Part shown: in pieces, positions 26,233 to 33,607 of the stretch
How the letters are laid out: every line of letters starts with the position of its first letter
Numbering within the stretch: position 1 is the first letter of the stretch
Notes under the pieces: model-generated
Databases searched by the model: none
Seen by the model: only the letters and a program-made list of their open reading frames with translations
Told to the model about the DNA's origin: nothing
Translations under genes and position numbers: made by a program
Assembly: GCA_963803755.1 (NCBI GenBank)
Contig: CAWDNP010000012.1
Location: 340,281 to 404,280, forward strand
Source of the DNA: CAVUPF01 sp963803755
GTDB lineage: Bacteria; Actinomycetota; Thermoleophilia; Solirubrobacterales; 70-9
Direction: 5' to 3'
DNA: 64,000 nt

Positions 26233-26238
26233 TAGTCT
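26233..26238 (+). promoter_or_regulatory. -10 box (TAGTCT) of the cyclophilin gene
   Basis: TAGTCT ends 9 nt before the ATG at 26248. It lies in the 16-bp gap between two divergent starts. Confidence 0.45.
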
Positions 26239-26247
26239 TCCCCGCCG

Positions 26248-26931
26248 ATGAAGGAGCAGTCCCCCGATCGCCGCTTGATCATCCTCGCCGCCTTCGCGGT
26301 GGTCGCGGTAGGCGTGGTGGCGGCGATCCTGATCAGCCGCAGCGGCGGTAGCAGCGGCTCGAGCACGACGAGCGCCAGCGCCAGCGGCTGTAAGCAGGTC
26401 GAAGCGCCGAGCCCGAAGCACGTTAGCCTCAAAGCGCCGAAGCAGACGGTGAAGGCGGGCGAAAAGCTGACCGCGGTGGTGAGGACGAGCTGCGGCACCT
26501 TCGACATCGCGCTCGCCACCAAGCAGGCGCCGAAGACCACCAACTCCTTCGCCTACCTGGCGAACCGCGGCTTCTACAACGACCTCACCTTCCACCGCAT
26601 CGTGCCGGGCTTCGTGATCCAGGGCGGCGATCCCCTCGGCAATGGCACCGGCGGTCCCGGCTACACCGTCGTCGAGAAGCCGCCCACCCACCTCTCCTAT
26701 ACCAGGGGGACGGTCGCGATGGCGAAGAGCTCTTCCCAGCCGTCCGGGAGCTCGGGGAGCCAGTTCTTCGTCGTCACCGGGGCGAGCGCCGGGCTGCCGG
26801 CGGAATACGCGCTGGTCGGCAAGATCAGCAAGGGCGCCGCCGTTGTCGCCCGGATCGGCAAGCTCGGCACCGCGACGGAAAAACCGAAGCAGACGATCCT
26901 GATCGAAAAGATGACGATCGAGAAGGGCTAG
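26248..26931 (+). CDS. Membrane-anchored peptidyl-prolyl cis-trans isomerase (cyclophilin)
   Basis: 227 residues. An N-terminal membrane anchor (about 10-30) is followed by a serine-glycine linker with one cysteine and then a cyclophilin domain (about 75-225). Signature blocks: LTFHRIVPGFVIQGGDP, GTGGPGY, GTVAMAK and GSQFFVVTG. It would assist folding outside the membrane. The run of downstream genes for Bcp, VKOR and a DsbA-like protein suits an extracytoplasmic folding set. Its TAG stop is also part of the next gene's -10 box. Confidence 0.92.
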   Translation: MKEQSPDRRLIILAAFAVVAVGVVAAILISRSGGSSGSSTTSASASGCKQVEAPSPKHVSLKAPKQTVKAGEKLTAVVRTSCGTFDIALATKQAPKTTNSFAYLANRGFYNDLTFHRIVPGFVIQGGDPLGNGTGGPGYTVVEKPPTHLSYTRGTVAMAKSSSQPSGSSGSQFFVVTGASAGLPAEYALVGKISKGAAVVARIGKLGTATEKPKQTILIEKMTIEKG

Positions 26932-26934
26932 TCT
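26929..26934 (+). promoter_or_regulatory. -10 box (TAGTCT) of bcp, overlapping the cyclophilin stop
   Basis: TAGTCT ends 6 nt before the ATG at 26941. Its TAG is the cyclophilin stop codon. Confidence 0.5.
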
Positions 26935-26940
26935 GGCCGC

Positions 26941-27393
26941 ATGGCCAAGGTCGACGTAGGAGACGCGGCGCCCGAGTTCGAGCTGCCCGGTACCGACGGC
27001 AAGACCTACCGGCTCTCCGACTACCGCGGGCGCAAGGTGATCCTCGCCTTCTACCCGGGTGACTTCACTGCGGTCTGCACCAAGCAGTTCTGCTCTTACC
27101 GCGACGAGGGCGAGCGACTCGACAAGCTCGGCGCCGACGTGCTCGGCATCTCCCCCCAGTCGGTCGACTCGCACGAACGCTTCACCGAGGAGAAGCGCCT
27201 CAACGTGCCGCTGCTCGCCGATGAGGACAAGGAGGTGGCTCGCGCCTACGGCGTCCTCGCCGGCTCGATGGTGCGGCGCGCGATCTTCGTCGTCGATGAG
27301 CAGGGCGTCGTCCGCCACCGCAAGGTGACGCTGGTCGGCCTCAGCTTCGAGACGGTCGATGACCTCGAAAGTGCCCTCGCCCCATTGAACTGA
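26941..27393 (+). CDS. bcp: Thioredoxin-dependent peroxiredoxin, Bcp/PrxQ type
   Basis: 150-residue peroxiredoxin that reduces hydroperoxides. The thioredoxin fold begins with VGDAAPEFELPGTDGK. The peroxidatic cysteine is in DFTAVCTKQFCSY, where the second cysteine five residues later is the PrxQ resolving position. AFYPGDFTAVCT differs slightly from the usual PxxxTPGC. Its stop shares one base with the next ATG (TGATG), so the hydrolase is coupled to it. Confidence 0.93.
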   Translation: MAKVDVGDAAPEFELPGTDGKTYRLSDYRGRKVILAFYPGDFTAVCTKQFCSYRDEGERLDKLGADVLGISPQSVDSHERFTEEKRLNVPLLADEDKEVARAYGVLAGSMVRRAIFVVDEQGVVRHRKVTLVGLSFETVDDLESALAPLN

Positions 27394-28247
27394 TGCCGCC
27401 GGCGGGCGAGCCGGCCCCCTTCACCGTCGGCGAGCGCCCCGCGATCCGGGGCGAGAGCGCGGGGGAGGGACCCGCGGTGGTGCTCTGCCACGGGATCACC
27501 GCGACCCGCCGCTACGTGGTCCACGGCTCCCATGCGCTGGAGCGGTCCGGCCACGCGATCGTCTCCTATGACGCGCGCGGTCACGGCGAGTCTGACCCCG
27601 CCCCGGCGAGCCAGGGTTATGGATACCCGGCGATGGTCAGCGACCTGGAGGCGGTGGTGGCGGCGAGGGTGGGGGAGGCGCCGTTCGTCCTTGCCGGGCA
27701 CTCGATGGGATCCCACACCGCCGTCGCCTACACGCTGCGCCATCCCGAGCGGATCGCCGGGCTGGTCGTGATCGGCCCGGTGTACGGCGGCGCGATCTCA
27801 AGCGAGACGCTCGCCTACTGGGACGGCCTCGCCGAGGCGCTGGAGAAGGGAGGGATCGACGGCTTCGTCGACTACATCGACCGCAGACAGGGGATCGATC
27901 CCGCATGGCGCGAGACCGTGCTCCGCTTCACCCGTGCCCGGATGCTGCTCCACCGCCACCCCGAGGCGCTGGTCGAGGCCCTGCGCCAGGTGCCGCGCTC
28001 GCGGCCCTTTGAGTCAATGCGCTCGCTGGAGGCGATCGACGTTCCGGCCCTGGTCGTGGCCAGCCACGACGACGCCGACCCCGGTCACCCCTACGAGGTG
28101 GCGGCGGCCTACGCCGAGCGCCTGCCGCGCTCGAGGTTGATCGGCGAGGGGGAAGGGGAGTCGCCGCTCGCCTGGCAGGGAGGCAAGCTCTCTCGGGAGA
28201 TCACCGCCTTCTGCGCGGAGCCGGAGGTCGCGGAGCGGTTCAACTAG
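27393..28247 (+). CDS. Alpha/beta-hydrolase
   Basis: 284-residue serine hydrolase. The oxyanion region is VVLCHGITATRRYV, the nucleophile elbow LAGHSMGSHTAV places the serine near residue 107, the acidic residue is in VASHDDADPGHP near residue 225, and the histidine may be in that segment. The substrate cannot be told. It is translationally coupled to bcp (TGATG). Confidence 0.88.
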   Translation: MPPAGEPAPFTVGERPAIRGESAGEGPAVVLCHGITATRRYVVHGSHALERSGHAIVSYDARGHGESDPAPASQGYGYPAMVSDLEAVVAARVGEAPFVLAGHSMGSHTAVAYTLRHPERIAGLVVIGPVYGGAISSETLAYWDGLAEALEKGGIDGFVDYIDRRQGIDPAWRETVLRFTRARMLLHRHPEALVEALRQVPRSRPFESMRSLEAIDVPALVVASHDDADPGHPYEVAAAYAERLPRSRLIGEGEGESPLAWQGGKLSREITAFCAEPEVAERFN

Positions 28248-28343
28248 CGTGCAGGGGCAGACGGTGATGAGGAGAACGGGCGAAATGCAGTGCGCCAAGT
28301 GTCGGGGAGGCCTGGTAGCGCAACGAGTCACCGCGCGGTCGCG

Positions 28344-28349
28344 TACCTT
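28344..28349 (+). promoter_or_regulatory. -10 box (TACCTT) of the VKOR gene
   Basis: TACCTT ends 9 nt before the ATG at 28359 and 3 nt before the ATG at 28353. This favours the second ATG. Confidence 0.45.
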
Positions 28350-28358
28350 TCCATGCCG

Positions 28359-28844
28359 ATGAAGCCTCCAGCCGAGTTCACGCTGCGCCGTATCACCGCC
28401 GCGATCGCGGCGGTCGGGATCGGCGTGGCCACCTACATCGCGATCGCCGACTCAAGCGGAGGAGCGCCGGTCTGCCTGGCCGGAGGAGGGGGATGCCAGA
28501 CGGTCGCCAGCAGCTCCTACTCACATCTGGCGGGGATTAACGTCGCCTTGTTCGGGATCGTCGGGTATGTGCTGCTCCTGGGGTCGGCCCTCGTGCGGGG
28601 AGACCTCGGGCGCTTTGCCGGCTTCGCCCTCTCGCTGGTCGGTTTCGGCTTCAGCGTCTACCTCACGTACCTGGAGCTCTTCAGGATTCACGCGATATGC
28701 CAGTGGTGCGTGGGGAGCGCCGTGCTGATGACGGCGCTCTTCGCTCTTAACGCAAGCCGCGTCATCGCCTACGGTGGAATCGAGGACGATTCCCCAGAGC
28801 GCGGTGGGCGCGCCCCAACCTCAACCCAACCGGAGGATGCATGA
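28359..28844 (+). CDS. Vitamin K epoxide reductase family membrane protein
   Basis: Bacterial VKOR, about 161 residues from ATG 28359. It reoxidises a DsbA-like partner using quinone. Four to five membrane helices are visible. The outer-loop cysteine is in GGGGCQTVASSSYSH with another in PVCLAGGG, and the active-site CxxC is in HAICQWCVGSA near residue 112. The next gene, a DsbA-like protein, overlaps its stop (ATGA), which is the classical VKOR/DsbA pairing. Earlier in-frame codons to 28290 look untranslated. Confidence 0.92.
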   Translation: MKPPAEFTLRRITAAIAAVGIGVATYIAIADSSGGAPVCLAGGGGCQTVASSSYSHLAGINVALFGIVGYVLLLGSALVRGDLGRFAGFALSLVGFGFSVYLTYLELFRIHAICQWCVGSAVLMTALFALNASRVIAYGGIEDDSPERGGRAPTSTQPEDA

Positions 28845-29613
28845 GCAACAAGCGGGAGCAGGAGAGAGAGCGACTTCGCGCCCACCGGCTCGAACGCGAG
28901 GCGACCGAGTCCCAGGCCCAAGCACGTCGCACGCGTTCGTCCAGTTCGGCAGCGCCGCGGTGTTCCTGGCGATAGTCGTCGTCGTAGTGCTGATAGTGGT
29001 CAGCCAGAACCAGAACAGCGGGGGGAGTTCGAGCCTCGTGGACGTCGGCTTGGTGGACAAGTTGGTGGGCGGCATCCCGCAGGAAGGCACGATGCTCGGC
29101 AACCCGAAGGCCAAGGTCACCCTGTATGAGTACGGAGACCTCCAGTGCCCAGTCTGCAAAGCGTATTCCGAACAGGTGCTGCCGAAGATCATCGAAGGCC
29201 CGATTCGTAGCGGTACGGACAAGATCGAATTCCGCAACTTCACGATCATCGGCCCACAGTCCAAGCCGGCGGGGGCGGCAGCGCTCGCCGCGGGCGAACA
29301 AGGACGTGGCTGGAACTACATCGATATTTTCTACCGAAACCAGGGCGAGGAGGACTCCGGCTATGCCACCGAATCGTTCCTGACCACGATCGCCAAGGGC
29401 GCCGGGGTCAAGAACCTTGCCAAGTGGAACGCCGATCGCAAGAGCAAGGCCCTGATGAGCAAAGTGTCGAGCACGACCACCGAGGCGGAAAACCTGGGTT
29501 TCACCGGCACGCCGTCCTTCGCGGTCCGAGGCCCGAACACCCACGGTCTCGAAACCCTGGGAACGCCGGGCTCGACCGAAGCGATCGAAGAAGCGCTTAA
29601 GAAGGCGGGCTGA
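28841..29613 (+). CDS. DsbA-like thioredoxin-fold protein (frameshifted)
   Basis: Membrane-anchored thiol oxidase, about 257 residues after repair. The ATG at 28841 (MSNKREQERERLRAHRLERE) reads for about 30 codons, then one base is missing near 28926-28932. The frame that continues has the anchor FLAIVVVVVLIVVSQNQ and the DsbA active site in LYEYGDLQCPVCKAYSEQ, then FTGTPSFAVRG before the C-terminus. The CPVC motif suggests a disulfide oxidase or isomerase paired with the VKOR. An in-frame start inside VKOR is a frame artefact. Confidence 0.87.
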
Positions 29614-29669
29614 GCTTCAGGGGCAGCTTCGGGCGGGCGCACAAGGGCCAGGCCACGTGGTTGCATGAG

Positions 29670-29675
29670 TAGCCT
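29670..29675 (+). promoter_or_regulatory. -10 box (TAGCCT) of chrA
   Basis: TAGCCT ends 7 nt before the GTG at 29683. This supports that GTG over the ATG at 29665. Confidence 0.45.
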
Positions 29676-29682
29676 GCGGCGC

Positions 29683-30861
29683 GTGCGCGGCGAATCGTTG
29701 ACTTCCGCGGCCGCCCCCGGCGCTCCAGGACTGGCCGAGGTCATCAGGGAGTGGGGGCGGATCGGGGCGATCGGCTTCGGCGGTCCGCCCGCGCATGTTG
29801 CCCTCTTTCGAGACCTCTGCGTGGCGCGGCGGGGTTGGTTGAGCGCCGAACAGTTCGAGGACGCAATCGCCGCAACCAACCTGCTCCCAGGACCAGGCTC
29901 GACCCAGATGGCGATTTTCTGCGCTTGGCGCCTGCGAGGGGTTCGCGGCGCACTCCTCGGCGGCGCCGCCTTCATCATCCCCGGCCTCGTTCTGATCATC
30001 TTGCTGGCGCTCCTATTCCTCGGCGGGACGCCGCCACTGTGGGTACGCGGAGCCGGGGCCGGGGCGGGGGCTGCGGTGGCCGCGGTGGCGGTCAGGGCCG
30101 GTCTCGGCCTGGTCCCGTCGAGCTGGGCGCGCGCCCACAGCACCCATCCGCTGCGTTGGGCCGTCTACGGCGTCCTCGGGCTAGCCGCGGCGGCGCTGCT
30201 CGGTCCCTGGCTCGTGCTGGTGCTGCTCGGCTGTGGGGCGTTTGAGCTGTTTAGGCGACGCTCGACCGAGGTTATGTCAATCCACGGCTTCTGGGCGGTC
30301 CCGATCGCGGCCGCCATCGCCACCGGTGGCGTCGGCGCGCTGGTCTGGGTCGCCTTCAAGGTCGGCGCACTCTCATATGGCGGCGGCTTCGTGATCGTGC
30401 CGCTGATGCAGGCCGACGCGGTCAGTCACTACCACTGGATGACCTCGGGCCAGTTCCTCAACGCGGTCGCGCTCGGCCAGGTGACCCCAGGGCCGGTGAC
30501 GCACACGGTAGCCGTGGTCGGCTATGCCGCGGCGGGGATCTGGGGAGCCTTGCTCGCCTCGCTGGTCGCCTTCGCGCCGTCGTTCTCGTTCATCCTGCTC
30601 GGCGCCGACCGCTTTGATCGCCTTCGCGCCGACGAGAGGGCCCGCGCCTTTCTCGACGGCGCGGGACCGGCGGCGATCGGCGCGATCCTTGGCTCGGCGA
30701 TTCCGCTGGCCCTGGCGCTCTCGGAGACCTGGCAGCTCATCGTTTTGGCCGCCGCCGCGGTCGCGCTTCTCGCGCTGGGTCGCAGAGTCGTCGCAACTCT
30801 GCTCGCTGCCGGTGCGCTCGGCGTTCTGCTGGCCGTTCTAGGGGCACCGCTGCCCGCCTGA
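29683..30861 (+). CDS. chrA: Chromate transporter ChrA family
   Basis: 392-residue membrane protein with two homologous halves, about 10-12 membrane helices. Each ChrA half is marked by an F-G-G-P or similar loop: IGFGGPPAHVALFRD near residue 25 and LSYGGGFVIVPLMQADAV near residue 225. The LPGPGSTQMA and VTPGPVTHT loops are also typical. It is a proton-linked chromate or sulfate-like anion exporter by family. An alternative ATG lies at 29665, before the putative -10 box. Confidence 0.9.
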   Translation: MRGESLTSAAAPGAPGLAEVIREWGRIGAIGFGGPPAHVALFRDLCVARRGWLSAEQFEDAIAATNLLPGPGSTQMAIFCAWRLRGVRGALLGGAAFIIPGLVLIILLALLFLGGTPPLWVRGAGAGAGAAVAAVAVRAGLGLVPSSWARAHSTHPLRWAVYGVLGLAAAALLGPWLVLVLLGCGAFELFRRRSTEVMSIHGFWAVPIAAAIATGGVGALVWVAFKVGALSYGGGFVIVPLMQADAVSHYHWMTSGQFLNAVALGQVTPGPVTHTVAVVGYAAAGIWGALLASLVAFAPSFSFILLGADRFDRLRADERARAFLDGAGPAAIGAILGSAIPLALALSETWQLIVLAAAAVALLALGRRVVATLLAAGALGVLLAVLGAPLPA

Positions 30862-31078
30862 GGGGACCCGTTAGGTAGTAATTCTTTGAGTTGACATAAC
30901 CACCATTATCGTGCGTTGGTAGTCACCCGCCGACACTGCTGTCGGTCTGGGATCCGTGCAGTGCTCACTGGTCTCGATGTAGGAGCCGACCCTCCGCCGC
31001 ACGCCGCGCCCGTGCTCGCGCACCTTCCACGATGCCGGGAAAATCGAACCAATCATCAGACAGCGCATAGGGCGCAGT

Positions 31079-31096
31079 CACGATCGTGTGATCACA
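31079..31096. repeat. Two overlapping palindromes (operator-like)
   Basis: CACGATCGTG (31079-31088) and TGTGATCACA (31087-31096) are both perfect palindromes and share two bases. The second resembles half-sites used by CRP/FNR-type regulators, but nothing identifies a binding protein. Confidence 0.45.
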
Positions 31097-31136
31097 GGTC
31101 CAGCAGGACTGCCGACTGCGATCACATCAACGGCCA

Positions 31137-31373
31137 CTACTCGAGTCGGCGAAGCACCGCGTGTCGTTCCTCGGCGGCATCCACAAAAGCCGCCAGGTCG
31201 ACCTCAGCACCTGCCGGGCCAGGGGGCGCAGGCGGCTTAGGCTTCGCCGGCACTGACTCAACTGCCGGCGGTGGGTCGGCGCGGCGATCGGCGCGGATCC
31301 GCGACACAACGTAGAGACACAACGCGACCATCAAGAAGCCGGCCAACGCGCCGACTAGGTGCTGCGTAGTCAT
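31137..31373 (-). CDS. Possible small membrane protein, unknown
   Basis: 78 residues from the ATG at 31373, MTTQHLVGALAGFLMVALCL. One membrane helix (about 5-25), a proline-rich linker PPAPPGPAG, then an acidic-arginine tail DLAAFVDAAEERHAVLRRLE. The layout (short anchor, proline linker, helical tail) looks like a real small protein. No ribosome binding site or -10 box supports the start. A longer GTG reading begins at 31463. Confidence 0.35.
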   Translation of the reverse strand: MTTQHLVGALAGFLMVALCLYVVSRIRADRRADPPPAVESVPAKPKPPAPPGPAGAEVDLAAFVDAAEERHAVLRRLE

Positions 31374-31722
31374 CCCTAGCACCGCCAAGTCTCGGCGCGA
31401 TTCCGCATCATCGTCACCCTTGATCGACCAATTCCGCCAATCGCTTTGCCAACTCCGTTGCACCGCTCACTTTCGCCCCCTTTGCTGCACGCCATGACGG
31501 CTCAAATCGTCGTACGAGAGAGTCTCGAATGTAGCTCGTCGTGGTCAACACCTCGACGGGCGAGCGCCCGGCGCATCCGCCGCAGACCCGCCTCTTTTCG
31601 GTCGCTCTGAAGCCGCGCTCCTAGATCACGGTGAACGCACGTCCCAGTGGCGTCGTAGCCTCTCTCCATGCGTAGCAGAACGCAGTGCCTCCTGTCCCCG
31701 GCGGGGCGGACACGCGCCGGAG

Positions 31723-31728
31723 TACGCT
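31723..31728 (+). promoter_or_regulatory. -10 box (TACGCT) upstream of the KdpD-like gene
   Basis: TACGCT ends 6 nt before a GTG at 31735 in another frame, and 10 nt before the TTG at 31739 that is in frame with the kinase. Confidence 0.4.
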
Positions 31729-31738
31729 CAAGTCGTGG

Positions 31739-32920
31739 TTGAGGTTCCACACTCCACCGGCACGTTCTCATCGCCGCGACTCGTTCGTCGTCGGTCTACT
31801 GGCCTCGGTCGCCGCTGTCGCCTTCTGCACCGTGCTGATCTATCCCCTGCGCCAGATCACCCCCGCGGTCTCCGACGGTGTCGTCTACATGCTCGGGGTG
31901 CTGATCGTTTCCACTTATTACGGCCTCTGGCCGGGTCTTTTCACCTCGGTCGCCAGCACCACCGCCTTCAACTTCTTCCACATCCCCCCCACCGGCACGC
32001 TCGACATCGCCAAGAGCGAGAACTGGGTCGCGCTGGCTGTCTTCCTCATCGCCGCGGTGATCGCCAGCTCTCTCGCCGAGCAGTCACGGGCGCGGGCGCG
32101 CGAGGCAGAGAAACGGCGGCGCGAGGCGAACCTGGCGGTGCAGGCAGCGTTCGCGCTTCTGCTCGACCGCGAGCGGCTGCAGGCGGCGACGATCGAGACC
32201 GAGGCCCTGCGGCGCAGCGACGAGGTGAAGACGGCGCTGCTGCGTGCGGTATCCCACGACCTGCGCTCACCGCTCACCGCGATCATTGCAGCGGGTGAGG
32301 CGCTGACCTCCCTCGGCATCGAACCGAACGACCGCCGGGCCCTCGCCAGGGCGGTGACCGACGAGGCCACGCGGCTCTCCGGCTTGGTCGACAAGCTGCT
32401 CGACCTCTCGCGGCTGGAGGCGGGACAGTCGCATCCGCGGCCCGACTGGTGCTCGATCGAAGAGGTGGTCGCCGCCGCGGTTGAGGACCTGGGCGAGCGC
32501 GGCGAGCTGGTCCGCGTCTTGCTAGACGGTGAGCTCCCCTTCATCCGTGCCGACGCGGCCCAGCTTGAGCGGGCGCTCGTCAACCTGCTGGAGAACGCGA
32601 TTCGGTTCTCCAATGGCGAGCAGTCCCTGGTCCGAGGCCGGACGCTCGGCGATCGGGTGGTGATCCGCGTGGTGGATCGTGGTCCCGGGATCCCGCCTGG
32701 CGACCTAGACCACGTCTTCGAGCCCTTCTACCAGCGACCGGACGATCGCCCGCATGAGGGCTCCGGGCTGGGGCTGGCGATCGTCCGCGGCCTGGTCGAG
32801 GTGAACGGTGGCCGAGTCTGGGCTGAGTCGGTGCCTGGCCAGGGGACCACCTTCGTGATCGAGCTGCCGCTAGAGCCCAACCCGGAGCGCCCCGTGCCGG
32901 TGCCCCAGGAGGTCGGGTGA
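31739..32920 (+). CDS. KdpD-like sensor histidine kinase lacking N-terminal KdpD/USP domains
   Basis: Sensor kinase, 393 residues from TTG 31739. A basic N-terminus leads into four membrane segments of the DUF4118 type (about 20-110, with FNFFHIPPTG between them). The kinase core has AVSHDLRSPLTAI, NLLENAIRFS, DRGPGIPPGDL and GSGLGLAIVRGL. The N-terminal KdpD and USP domains of classical KdpD are missing. It overlaps the response regulator in GTGA. Potassium or osmotic sensing is the family role; here it is inferred. The start could also be 31685, or the GTG at 31735 if a frameshift is present. Confidence 0.88.
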   Translation: MRFHTPPARSHRRDSFVVGLLASVAAVAFCTVLIYPLRQITPAVSDGVVYMLGVLIVSTYYGLWPGLFTSVASTTAFNFFHIPPTGTLDIAKSENWVALAVFLIAAVIASSLAEQSRARAREAEKRRREANLAVQAAFALLLDRERLQAATIETEALRRSDEVKTALLRAVSHDLRSPLTAIIAAGEALTSLGIEPNDRRALARAVTDEATRLSGLVDKLLDLSRLEAGQSHPRPDWCSIEEVVAAAVEDLGERGELVRVLLDGELPFIRADAAQLERALVNLLENAIRFSNGEQSLVRGRTLGDRVVIRVVDRGPGIPPGDLDHVFEPFYQRPDDRPHEGSGLGLAIVRGLVEVNGGRVWAESVPGQGTTFVIELPLEPNPERPVPVPQEVG

Positions 32921-33603
32921 GCGCCGCGAGCGGCGGCTCGGTTCTCGTCTGCGACGACGAGCCTCAGATCCTCCGCGCCCTGAAGGTGATCCTGCGCGAG
33001 GCGGGCTTCGAGGCGATCGGCGCCGAAACCGCACGCGAGGCGCTCGACGCCGCTGCCGTACGCAGGCCCGACGCGGCGATCGTCGACCTCGTCCTCCCCG
33101 ATGGCGACGGCGTTGAGGTCTGCGCGCAGCTCCGCTCCTGGAGCGAGATGCCGATCCTCGTCCTCTCGGCGATCGGCGAGGAGGAGCAGAAGGTTCGCGC
33201 CCTGGAGGCGGGCGCCGACGACTACGTGACCAAGCCGTTCGGCCCCCGGGAGCTGGTGGCGCGGCTGCGCGCCGCGATGCGGCGCGCCCCGGGCGATGAA
33301 GAGGAGTCGACCGTCGAAGTCGACGGCCTTCGGGTAGACCTCGCCGCATACTCGGTCTCACGTGACGGGGAGGAGATCCACCTCACCCCCACCGAGTTCG
33401 GGCTGCTGCGCACCTTGATCCGCAATCGCGGCAGGCTGATGACCCACCGGGCGCTCCTCACCGAGGTCTGGGGGACCGCCTATGGTGAGGACACCGCGAC
33501 CCTGCGCACCCACGTCGCCAACCTGCGCCGCAAGGTCGAGCCGCTTGATGGCGAGCGGCTGATCCGCACCGACCCCGGCGTCGGCTATAGATTCGCCGCC
33601 TAG
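32917..33603 (+). CDS. KdpE-like OmpR-family response regulator
   Basis: 228-residue response regulator. Receiver domain with acidic VCDDEPQILRALK, phospho-aspartate in AAIVDLVLPDGDG, and lysine in DDYVTKPFGPRE. The C-terminal winged helix ends RTDPGVGYRFAA. The start is GTG overlapping the kinase stop (GTGA). KdpE-like by pattern. The APC permease starts 4 bp after its stop and is the likely target and partner. Confidence 0.92.
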   Translation: MSAASGGSVLVCDDEPQILRALKVILREAGFEAIGAETAREALDAAAVRRPDAAIVDLVLPDGDGVEVCAQLRSWSEMPILVLSAIGEEEQKVRALEAGADDYVTKPFGPRELVARLRAAMRRAPGDEEESTVEVDGLRVDLAAYSVSRDGEEIHLTPTEFGLLRTLIRNRGRLMTHRALLTEVWGTAYGEDTATLRTHVANLRRKVEPLDGERLIRTDPGVGYRFAA

Positions 33604-33607
33604 CCGC

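Larger units (their letters stand above)
30862..31738. other. Gene-poor spacer with AT-rich patch and palindromes
   Basis: The longest stretch without a clear gene. It contains an AT-rich patch around 30880-30920 (with TTGACA at about 30892), two overlapping 10-bp palindromes at 31079-31096, one weak small minus-strand ORF at 31137-31373, and a second doubtful minus-strand ORF (31502-31771, 89 residues, no domain). I see no tRNA, transposase or terminal inverted repeat. Confidence 0.5.

Noticed and set aside
30862..31738. Insertion sequence or integrated element
   Set aside because: No transposase or integrase sequence, no terminal inverted repeats and no target duplication found.
31502..31771. 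89-residue minus-strand ORF
   Set aside because: Overlaps the promoter and start of the KdpD-like gene, has no family pattern and no start signal.
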